Below, piece by piece: positions 29,301 through 41,300 of a DNA stretch of 64,000 bases. Under the pieces are notes generated by a model. The model was not told the origin of the DNA. It worked only from the letters and a program-made list of their open reading frames with translations, and searched no databases. The DNA comes from Hoplostethus atlanticus. Its lineage: Eukaryota > Chordata > Actinopteri > Trachichthyiformes > Trachichthyidae. The translations under genes and the position numbers were made by a program. The DNA lies in NCBI GenBank assembly GCA_034670405.1, contig JAXDDX010000073.1, forward strand, positions 379,001 to 443,000, written 5' to 3'. Within the stretch, counting starts at the first letter, position 1, and each line of letters opens with the position of its first letter.

Positions 29301-32300
29301 ATGTATTGTCCTCTTCATCTTCCTCCTCTTAGGTGTGGCCGCTGCACTGCGGATGGGGGCTACACCCCACGCCGCAGGGCTCGCCCGGGCGGAACGCTCT
29401 CCTGTCACCAAGCATCGAGAGCTGCCCACCATCAGCATCAGCAAGTCAGGCTCCACCTCCAGCAAGTCCGAAACCACACATCTCACTCCCAAATCTGACA
29501 CCCACCTTAGTCCCCACAAGTCAAGCCCAACACACGAGGTAACGGCTATGGAAATGCACAGTGCATTGTGATCAGTGTTGGGCCCATTACTCAAATAAAA
29601 TTATAGTTATTATTATTAAATATTTATTTTCCGTTACACCCCCAAAATTGGCGGTTGCATCCTTTTACCCTCTGAAACCAGTATAACTCAGTGGAACCAA
29701 ATAGCATTGATGGCCAATGTTGCTGTCATCCTGTCACTCAATAAAATCTAAGTAGTGAGAGTGCTTCCACTTTGATAGTTTGATATAGTTTTTGTATACT
29801 TCAACTTAAATCTGATATTTAGAGGGGGTAAGAACTATGTTTTTAGTTGGTAACTGTAATATTACTACTGAAATTGAAATGTTGTTACCGGGAAAAGTAA
29901 TTACTGTAATGTGTTACCGAGTAATGATGTACCATCCAGCATTGACTAGTGTGCATGATTAGAGTGAGTGAAACTAAATTGACTTTAAAAACTCCACCTG
30001 TTAAGCTACTTCATTGTTATCTGAACCATCTAGAGCTGCTCATGCTTGTGCGTCTTCTACTGTACAGCCTGGTGTACGAGCGCATTCCTCTTATTGAAAC
30101 ACATCAAGGTTATGACATTGTTCTGGCCTCCCAGCAGCTCTTCTTCTCTCTTTGTTTCTACACAGATGGGCAGATTGCTCATCAAGATTACTGAGATGGT
30201 CATGCACAAGCACATTGATTGCATGGATTTGATGGATTAAAAAAACCCTCCTTAACCTTTCTGTCGTCTCACACAACATTGCAGAGTATAGCTGAATGTG
30301 CCAGAGCTCACTCTGCTCACACAGCATAAGAAAAACAAGTTGGAGCTATTGCCATAAAGAAGAAAAATATTTCAGTTGGGGCGTGTCTCTAAAAACAGTC
30401 AGTATTTACTTCCACTGAAGGCAGGTCGCTGGCCTTTCATCTAGTCAGCCAGCGTGTCTGCCTACAGTTCTATAAAGCTTATATTTAGTGAGATAATCTG
30501 CTGGCTACTGTGGATTATGAAGGTTATAGTAGTTGTAAGTGATTATCCTTCAAAAGGTTTTCCCAGGGAACTATAAATACGCCCTTTCTTATTGCATTGT
30601 GTGCAACAATTGAAAATCCATCCACATGTTGGGTAGTAACTAATTACCTGTATTGTAGATACTGTACTTTAATAGATTTAATAGATTTTTTTGAGGTATC
30701 CTACTTTTTCTAGTATTTATTAATTAAAATTCTCTAATTTTCTAGCTTCTAGAAAATTAATTTGCATTCAAACACAATAATTTCCTTTCATTCATAGCCT
30801 TGATATTAGCAATATATAAGCAAAATGTAGCCTTTTCTAACACTAGCATTGATAATGATCAATCAGGTAATGTAGTTACTATCAGGCAGTGGGGCCAATA
30901 GTCGGCCAGTCTTTTATTCAGGCTTTTTTCTTAACAAGCACTTAAAAAAAATGTATTCTACTCAAATACATCAGTACTTTTCATCACTGCTTGTTAGTGT
31001 CCTAATCCACTGAGAATCCTGCCATGTTTCCTAGAAGAATATTTCTCATATATACATTAACAATGGTTATTGGAACATTAGTTTTAGGAGGTGTTGATTC
31101 AAGCAGTACCCGGGGTACCTCACGGTCCCAGTGGTTCACTGTTTCTCTGTGGCGTTCAGGTGGACACAGGCCAGTGAAGTAGAGGAGCTGGACATTGATG
31201 TGGCCCCAGCACCTTTTACAGCTAGCAGAGGAGCAGCAAAGCTTCAGGTTTTCATTGCGAGATACAGGTAAGTGTTGCACTTTATAGGCATGCCAAGTCA
31301 CCATTTTGTCAATATGTGATAATAATGGCTTCCTGGTGACTTTCTACAGTTATAACCCATATGATGGCCCCAATGACAACCCAGAAGTGGAGCTACCACT
31401 CATTGCTGGAGAATACATCTATGTGTATGGAGACATGGATGATGATGGTTTCTATGAAGGTAAGCCTCACCTCTGACACATCTCATCTGATTCCCTATGA
31501 GTTAATGTTTCTGTCTCCAATATTGGATTCAATATTTCCTGTCAGGTGAGCTGATGGATGGGCGGAGAGGGCTGGTCCCCTCTAACTTTGTGGAGCGCGT
31601 TTCTGACGATGATGTCATGAGCGCTCACCATCCAGAGACAGGGGACTTGTCCCATAACTCCCTGCTGGACAGCAGTCTCCACAGTGCCAGCCAACAGCAC
31701 CACCTCCACATGGGCCTCAGCACCTCAGAAAGGACAGAGGCACCTGCAGCTTCTGGCCCTGCCTCTGCCCCCTCAGAGTCAGCGTCGACCTCCGCCCCCC
31801 TCACCAACGGCCTGGACCTGGATTTGGAGGAGGTGGGAGTGGACACTGTGCCTTACCCACGCAAGCTCACCCTCATCAAGCAGCTGGCCAAGAGCATCAT
31901 CATCGGCTGGGACCCCCCCCTGGTGCCAGCTGGCTGGGGCAACGTGTGGAGCTATAACGTGTATGTGGACCAGGAGCTGCGGCTCAATGTGCCCTTCGGC
32001 GCCCAGACCAAAGCGGTGCTGGAGCGGTTAGACATAAACCTCAAGGCCTACCGCGTGTCGGTGCAAAGCCTGACAGAGAAGGGCCAATCAGACCAGCTCC
32101 GCTGCAGCATGCTGGTGGGACGGGATGTGTGTGTGGCACCCACGCAGTTGCGCGTGGACCGGATCACCGCCACCTCCGCCAACCTAGCCTGGCTGTCCAG
32201 CAACAGTAACTATGTGCACATTGTGTCCTTGAACGAGGAGGAGTGTGAGCTGGTGAAGGCTGGCTGCTACTCGCTGTGCCTCAACAACCTCTTGCCCAGC

Positions 32301-35300
32301 CTGCACTACACGGTTAAGGTGGAGGCGCGGCCCCACCGCACGCCATGGGAGCTGCCCGTGGAGCGACGTGAACACAAAAGCGCCACCATCACCTTCAACA
32401 CACTGATGGCAGGTCAGTGGGCACACAAACATGTTTTTTTTTTATTCATCAGATGATCTACAAGTGATGACACACTAGCTACACGTACATGCAGCCTGAT
32501 GGTCCTGATTGAGCCCCGTTGCAAATTAAATGAAACCACTGTTTTTGCTGTGGTATGATTTTGAATCCCTGCAGGTCCCCCTGATGCTCCACTGGATGTG
32601 CAGCTGGAGCACGGCCCCTCCCCAGGGATCGCCCTCATCAGCTGGCTGCCTGTCACCATAGATGCTGCCGGGACCTCCAACGGGGTCCGTGTCACTGGAT
32701 ACACAATATTTGCTGACAAGAAAAAGGCAAGAATACACCGTTTTATCTTTGCAATTCTTTTTAACTAAACAGTGAATTGCTATTAACTATTGCTATTAGC
32801 ATTTTAATATGTATTTGTCCTTCTAATCCTTCAAAAGAACGAAGATGAAAACATATTCCACGTGTGGCTTTTTGGAGGTTGGCGTTTTATAATTGGGAAT
32901 GTTAAATGTGTTGCTGTTCTCCTCCCCAAGGTGCTGGAGGTGTCATCCCCTACAGCGGGCAGTGCCCTGCTGGGCCCATCTCAGATCCAGTCCCTGCAGG
33001 CAGCCCAGCACCTCACCGTCCGCACCATGTCTGCCCACGGGGAGTCCTGTGACTCTCTGCCAGTCAACGTGCCCTCCAAGCTCGCTGCCATCATGGCGGG
33101 CTCAGCCACCACTGTCCCGGTTGTGCCAGCCCTGCCCTGCACAGATCCACAGATCCCAATACCCTGTCCTCATCGCCCACCTATGGGAACTCTGCTGCCA
33201 AAGTCTCCATGCTGCCCCACACTTTGCCATCAGACGCACATGCCATTGGCTTCACAGTGGAGGCTTCTGCCAACCCTCCTCATGCCCTCCACTCAGAAGC
33301 CCTTCTCTCATCTGCCTCATATGTGGAGGCCTGGGCCAACCCCTCATCTGTTGCTGCCTTGGCAGCGAATGAGGCCACGTTACCAGCAGCCTCTACGATC
33401 ACTCCAGTGGTAATCCTAACTGCCCGCCTCTTTTACCGCTGTTAAGCCCATTTCAGATTTACAGATTTACAGAGTTGATTTAATGGTATGGGATTGAACA
33501 TCTCGCTTTCTTGTCTGCAGGTTAATGTGACATCACTCACAGCCTCAGTACCAGAACCCCAGCCAGTGGCAGCACCAGCAGCAGCGTTGGAGCAGCGCAG
33601 AGACACCGGCAGCCCTGAAACGATACGCCCTTTCCCATCCATCACAGACTTTCTTGAGGACCCCAGTGCCAAGCTCCGTACTCCCTCCCCACCCAAAGCT
33701 CCAATTACAGACCTCCTTAACCCTCAGGACACTCACCCCCTCCGACCCCGCAACCCTTCACCACTGGAGTCAGAAGTAGAGGAGGAGAGGGAGAATACCC
33801 GCTTGGTGTCCATTGAGGAGTTCCTGAGACCGGAGCAAGAGCCATCATATGGCAGTAGGCAGCAGGTTAGTTCTGGTTGTATTGACCCGCCATAGTGTAT
33901 TCTCCACAGCAACAAAAGAATTGTGGCACAATCATAGAGGTGTTGCTTTGATAGCAACCTGTGAACACCTGTTCATGCTGAAAGCTCAATGGGGAGTCCC
34001 TTCAGTTCCCATAGATTTAAGTCCACCATAGCATATTATCCATCCGAACAGCTGTTTCTGACATATACATTAATATAAATCAATAGTAAAGCCTAATGCT
34101 TCAGTTGTAACCTTTAAATTCCTTTCAAATGTGATGTCTGAAGCCTTCTGGCAACATGCAGACCAGATGTAGAGTTGCCAAGGGCAATCGAAAGTGCACC
34201 ATAGTGGTCCTTTCCCATCGAGCCCCACCACTTCAGTTGCAATTCAGTTGAGTTGCATTGTTCTGAAGCAGACTGGTTCTGAAGGATTGGACTGGATAGG
34301 TGGATAGTTTGATTGATAGAGCACCTCGATGTGTCCTTTGCTACAGAGTTACGGCAGAAGTCTGGTGGAGCCTCTCAGTGACTACCATGCAGACAACAGC
34401 CGCTCAGACCTGTCTGACATCCTGGAGGAGGAGGAGGAAGACCTCTACTCTGACCACCTAGGAGAGTCACACACCAGAGGATACACAGTTTCATCAAACA
34501 GGGTAAAACACTTCGTTGCATTACATGATTTATAGGCACGCCTTCCATACCTTTTACACAGGCACTTTGTGTGACTTTTGCTTCTTGTCTTTCAGTTTGT
34601 CTTGCATGGTTAAAGTTCTTTAGTGGTCTTGTTTTTTTCTGTCATTTTCTTGAATACACTATTTTGATTATTTTTGTTTTTTCTTTTCTCTTTCTTTTGC
34701 TATGGCTGGGTTGTCCACTGCTTTGTCTTCACTTCCCTTATTTTCACTGAACTATATGATATCCCTTCACTCCTTCGCCACCCCATTATTGCTTGCCTGG
34801 CCCCTGTAGTCAAGCAAGTTGGAGCCTCCAGACAGTGATGAGGATGTTCTTGAGAGGATCCTTAAGTTGCCTCCTCAGGTCCACCACAGCAACCAGCTGT
34901 TCAGCATTCCTGAGATAACCGAGGAGGAGGACAACAGTCCAGAGGAGCATTTGCCCCACCGCAGACAGCTCCGTCCCAGGCGCAGCCACCCTCACCCCAG
35001 AGACATTGAACTTCAAGGCTCAGAACACCTCCAGCACCACCCCTACCAACATCACCCCAACCCTCACCACCACCACCACTACCATGTCAGCAGGGATCCC
35101 AGAGCTCCAACCAAAGACCCTTCACCCAGGCATGGAGGCATGCAGGTCAGGCCTAAGACCCAGCACAGAGTGCACTACACAGACACAGTGGACACCATCG
35201 GTTATCCCGAGGAAGAGGACAGGAGCTTGTATGAGGGTCCCGACAGCAGGCGGTCGTTGGCCCGCTGTCCTCCCCAAACAACCCCCCACAGCAGAGAGAG

Positions 35301-38300
35301 AGCTATGGCGCTAGGGGACCGCCTTAGAAGGGAGGCCCTGCTCAGGAGTCAGATGGGTGTCACCACGGCAGCCAACCCCAGCCATGGCTTCACCTCACCA
35401 GCGGCCTACCTCGTCAGCAAGACAGTGCAGACACTGAGGTCACCTACTGGTGGGGGGGTGGAGATTGATGTGGAGTACGGCACAGACGACAACGAGGAGG
35501 TGATGGTGGAGCAGATGAGCTCTGAGTGGTGGCTGGGGGGGGCACAAATGGACCACAGCAGACCCCCCCACCGCAGCGGGCCTAAGGCTGATCCGCAGGC
35601 TGTCGTCGCTGCAGGCCAGCAGCAATGGGTGTGTTGTACCAGCCCCCTCCTCCCCTTTATAGCAGAGCGGCTGTAACCTTTTGTGTTTTTTAGTGGAGAA
35701 GCCTTCCCTAGGGATTAGTCAACTCAGCAGCTCAGGAGACATCGCCTTATTAGGTCCTACATCATTGTCAGAGCTGTGGACAGTAGGAGGACAGGGAGCC
35801 CTCGGGAGGTTTTGTTAGGGCATGTTGCATTCTTACACATGCAAGTAGTAGTAATAGTAGTAATGGGGATGTCAGCTCAGCAGCCAAGATGTGGGCAGAA
35901 GGTGGATGCAAAAGGTTTAAGCCAATTCCCTTTTCCCTTGTGGCTCCTCTACTTCTCTCCTGATCTGTCCTGTTCCACCATCAATGTAGTATTCCTGTCA
36001 GCCGTCCTTTCTAGCTGAATCTGTTGCCCCCCCTGTCAGACTGCACTACTTCCTGTTGTTCCTTGAAAACCTCCTGGCTCCTTATACTAGACAGTACTGC
36101 CTAGTCCTGCATCCGATTTCATTTGAAATGCTTTAATCCATTTCTGTACTTTTCATCTGCAGTAGAATGATGGAAACCCTGGGGTTTGTTGTATTTGAGG
36201 TTTCAAGCTCCATCGTGCTGTATTCCCACTGCATCCATTATCATTTCCAATGTATTATCATTACATGGCACATAGATTCTGAAATGTTGATGAAAAAAAT
36301 GAATGGCTGCATTTGCTGTTCACTTTTCTCTGAACCCCAGTAGTGATTTTGGTACTGCATTAGATGCTTTTCTGATTGTCTGCTTATGTATCTATGTGTT
36401 GAGCAGGATGCCAGCAGAATCCCACCAGTGGAGGCCGGTACAACATGGGGAGGCCAGGCAGATCTATCTTCTAAAGCAGCAGGCTCGCAAGCCAGGCGGC
36501 TCAAAGGTCAGCGACCCTTTCCTCTTTTTGTCCGTCCTATTTCCTCCGTCCCTTGTGCCTCTGCCTCTTGCGCTCCGATAAGTGCATCGGAGGTGTATAA
36601 GATAATGCTGACACACCTGTGCCTTCTGTTGGCAAGCCTTCACCCTCTCACACAGGATGCTAGTCAGATTAGCACCTTGTGTAGGAAGGGGCGGGGAAGA
36701 GGTGCTCTAGCTGAGATGGAGAAGCCTGCTAAGCTGAGAACCAGCTTAACCCAAAGTGGCTTGTCATGACATGAGACAGGAGGAAGTGACAGCCATGAAA
36801 ATAGTAACTTAGATTAGCCAGCAATGAAAGACTATGTGGAAGTCCTTCTGTGTCTCTCTGTCCCGCTGCAATTCTCCCTCTCTCCCTCCTCCCCCTCCTC
36901 TCAACATCGTTGTGATGAAATAGACTGCCGATTGATCGAGTAAAGCTGCGCTCACGGGGGGTTCACGGTTGACTCCACACTCAAGGACAAGGGTACACGT
37001 GCATGCAGATAGAGGAAGGGTGCAGGGAGAAGTTGTGTGCGACCTACTAGCAAATCAGTGAGGATGTGAAAGTGTGCAGTTTCTCTGACCTTGACTCTTG
37101 CCACAGATGGGCTGATCCTCCCTAATGAGATAGGAGAACAAGTCTCCTTAAGTCTCAGAACTTCACACTTCAAATAGGCTAGGAGAGGAGTTGTAATACG
37201 AAGTGTCACAGTGGTGTGATCACGTCCTCCATGCTGCACACACACAGTGCCCCAGGCCTAAATATTTTTGCACGATTTATGTCATGGCATGTGTTAAAAG
37301 ACATTTAATACTCTATTGATAACTATTGAATATCCCTTTATGCTATGTTATGTCTAAAAATATCCCCAGCATCAGACTATTCTCTACTTCCTTTTGTCAT
37401 CATTTCCCCTCTTGCTTGGTTGCCACAGATCATGAATGAGTGCACATTTCTTAAGCAGATCATACAGTTTAGGATCAGTGGTTTAGCTTGATTGCTTCTT
37501 TTAAGGACGTAGCAGCACTGACAGTGGGGGAGGGGCGAGCGGGCTCTACCATTTGTCAGACCATCGCACGTGTATGTGTACAAAGCATACGTGTGGTGGT
37601 GAAATAATACTAAAAATAGTAATAAAAGAAACTTCTTTATAATAGCTTTTTAAAGACAGGCATCAAATTAGTCAATATTTAAAAACTAAGAATTAAGAAT
37701 CTAAAAAGGGTTAGAAGAAAGCAAGTTTAGAAATATTTTTAAGAAGTGATTGACCTGATTCAGCCTCACCTCAAGCAGGTTGTTCCTCAGTATAGGGGCC
37801 CTAAGGCAGAACACCCGGCCCCCTTTGGGCTCCAGTCCAGACCGTGGAACAGACAGAGGGTAGTGTAGCTCGGAGCCAAACCATGCCACGCTTTAAAAGT
37901 AATCAGTAGAATGTTTTAATTGATTAACTAACAGATAAAAAGTGCAGGGGTGCTAAAATTGGAGTGATATGATCTCTACGTGTGGCACCAGACAAAACCC
38001 TTGCAGCAGCTTTCTGGATGAGCTGCCGGCATGAAGGGGGCTTTTGAGAGAGGAGCAGGAGTAGAGGGAATTGCAGCAGTCTAAACAAGAGGAAATGAAT
38101 GTGTGAATGGCCTTCTCCAGCTGAGGATACGAGTGCTTTAATTATATTGATCCTGTGCCAAATGTTGCTGAACCATGGCAGCAAATGGAGCATTTTAACT
38201 GAGTGTCTCTGTGCAGGGGGCGGTGAGTCACCGAAGATGATTGGAGACAACGACATACGCATCTTCGTGGCCCTCTTCCCCTATGATCCTGCCACCATGT

Positions 38301-41300
38301 CACCCAATCCTGATGCTGCTGAGGAAGAGCTACCCTTCAGCGAAGGACAGATCATCAAAGTATGCCACCACTGGAATAATACTGATAACCCTGCGTTATA
38401 TTTTTCAGTGAAAGTGTCCATGATAGATTACACCTTCCATATTTAATCCATATATTTTCACACCCTCTGCCCCAGGTTTATGGAGATAAAGATGCAGATG
38501 GGTTTTACAGAGGCGAGTCTGGTGGTCATCTGGGATATGTGCCGTGCAACATGGTGTCTGAGATCCAGGTGGAGGACGAGGAGACCCGACAGCAGCTACT
38601 GCAGCAGGGCTTCTTGTCCACAGAGGCCTCAATGGAGAAGATAGGTACGCAGCACTGTCCATCACTTCACCAGCCAGCCCCCAAAAGTTTACCCAGCAGC
38701 TACCTAAAGACAGCTATGTTCAGATTTCAGATCAAATGAGCAGCATTCTTTTTTTGTGTGAAGCCTAATTATGTTGTCTTCTGCTTAATGTGTTTTATTA
38801 CACTGGAAAATGAGGATGTTTGCATCCTTTACAATAGGTGTATATTTTGATGTTTTATTCACAATATCTCCATTGTTCGTGTTTCAGTGGAAAGTGAAAA
38901 TAGCAGCACAAGTGTTGTAGAAGCCACCTGACTCTCCACTGTTCATTTGTCTCTTTTTATAGCCTTTAATTGTCAAGCTGTGAAAAGAGACACATGGGCA
39001 TATTTCTTGTCTGCAGTCTGTTTGAGGAAGTCCTCAGAAGGAAATGTTGCTTTTCAGATGAGAGGAGGACTTTTTAGCCTAGCAGTAGGCACAGAGAAAG
39101 CTCTCATCAACTTATACTCGTTTTCGGTTGAACTCAATTAAAATGCTTCCCTGTAGAGATGCTTTGTGTGCCTTAATGGTTTCTTTTGCACTTTACTGCT
39201 ATTTAAGAAATCATAACCATCTGTTCTCAAGCACATTTACTGCGTTGTCATGCAGGGGTCTAAAAGTGTCACACAAAAAAGCGTTTGCCTGAGGGAAAGG
39301 TGGTAGGGAGCCATAGAGCGAGCCACCCGGCAAATCAAGCTGACACTTTGCTTCTGTTTCCTGCTTTCTACCCAGAATGGTCTCTGCAGATGGTTTAACC
39401 TTTTCACTTCCACTTGGTCTCACTGCTGTGTCTGCTGCTCATTGGTTGTCATTTTTTAAATTGCTCTTCACTGGCTTCTCATTCTGTCTCTTTGTCTGGT
39501 CTGCTTCTCTCAATATTGCATCTCTGTGTTTTTTTTGTTTTGTTTTTTTTGTTTCAATTTTTTTTGATTTTCCTTTCTAAAACTCCATAAAGGCACTCGC
39601 ACACACGCACAGCTTCCGCGTCGCCCTGTTCCACCGCCGAAACCGAGACGATCCAAGAAAGGTGTGTCTCGCTGCAGACTGTGGCTGTCCGCCTCCCTCC
39701 TTTTATTCTCTCGCTCTCTGGTTTGCCTCTCTCTCTGTCTTTCACTTTTAGCTTTGGCTCTTTCAGTTGCTGCCTGTCACTCAACGACCAGAGGGGATTT
39801 TGTTAGGTTAGCTAGTGTAGTAATACATTGAAATGAGACAGTTCCCTACCGTTCCGGTCAAATGTTCCTGCTATGATTAGGTCTCCACTGCACTAGTTTC
39901 ATATTTCATACAGACCTAGTATTCACTTTACTTTCTGCTCAAAGGCTATCTTTCAACTTGGTCATTCTACATGAGTGCCAAATGACACCACATTCATAAC
40001 ACCTGAACAACAGCCTCATAGCAGCTAAATGACACATTCATGAAAACTCATTCAATCCTTCTGTCAGCTTTTCATAGGGTCTTCATGTAAAACTTAATTT
40101 GTGACACAGCAGTGGAACAGCGTATCGTCTTATTGAACGAAAATGTCAAAATAAATGTAATCTTGCCAATATTTGACTCCTATGTCGCAAATTAATTACA
40201 TGGCCGCTTACTGTTTTCTCGTTGACACATCCATCCCCTCTGATCTCCATCTGTGCCTTTGTTTACTCCAGTGTGATGACTGATGTGTACCCTCAGACAG
40301 CATTTTGCTTTGGCAGTAAGGTCTAATATGGGTCTCCTAGTACCTACTTATTCTATGATAGTGTGTCAGGGCCTCAGGAAGAGCAGATTGACGCTCTTTA
40401 ACTTGCTGATACTCTTTTCCCTCACCCCATCTCTTGCAGTGGAGTCTGCGGCACTCTGGGAGGAGAGTGTAGACTCCTCCAGTCAAGGTTTGTAGCCAGC
40501 CCTCTGCCTTTCTGCTTTCACCAGCATGATCAGATGACAGTTTCGGTGTCTACCGGAGACCAGCATGCATCTACCCATTTACATGCCATCCTGTGACCTC
40601 TTACCTTCTCTCTCCCTCTGTTCCTTTTTAATGGCTGTCAACATAAAGGACTGTATTCTGGATGCAGTTCCCCCCCCCCCCCCCAGGTCTCACCTCCCCG
40701 TCGTCCATCTCCATTAGGGATTGTTTGTTTTTATTTTGAGGGTATAATGAGGGATTTGGACCGCTCTGTCAACATTTTTAAAACTCCTCAAAGCAAAAAA
40801 ATGTTACTGACACTCCTGTTGCCTGGGAAAAATGTAATCTCCCTTAGGTGAAAAAGTAATAAAAACATGGAAAAAAAATAAAAGGATGGCATATTTTAGA
40901 AAATAGAAAATAGATCCCCAAGCATAAATGAAAAAACAAGTCAATTGCCTAATTTTCTTCATGAACCCCCAATTATAAATGGCCTGGGGTCCCTTATCCT
41001 AACTCTTTAGTCATTTCACAGTTCAAGTACCATCAGTGAATGAACTAATCATTTCCGTCTTCTTTATTTTCACTAACGCTTGATAGGGGTGGGGGTTTAT
41101 CCAAGAATTGATTTGCGGTTTTTCCCCTAAGGATTGATTTCAACATTGTAGGGATTTTGTAAGGGATAGTATTTCATCTGCAGTCAGACAAAACAAAAAC
41201 ATAATTGCAAGTTGTATTTAATTTCAGTATCAAATTGCAGTGCTTATTTTATTTGCAAAACATTAACAAACATTATTATCCTATTATCCTTAACATTTAG

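Noticed and set aside
34681-35016. Minus-strand open frames opposite exon w21
   Set aside because: Shadow of a strongly conserved plus-strand exon.
36656-36770. Possible duplicate of exon w22 (acceptor cacag, DASQIS... versus DASRIP...)
   Set aside because: Similarity is limited to the first five codons, the frame then ends in TGA, and no donor in phase was found.
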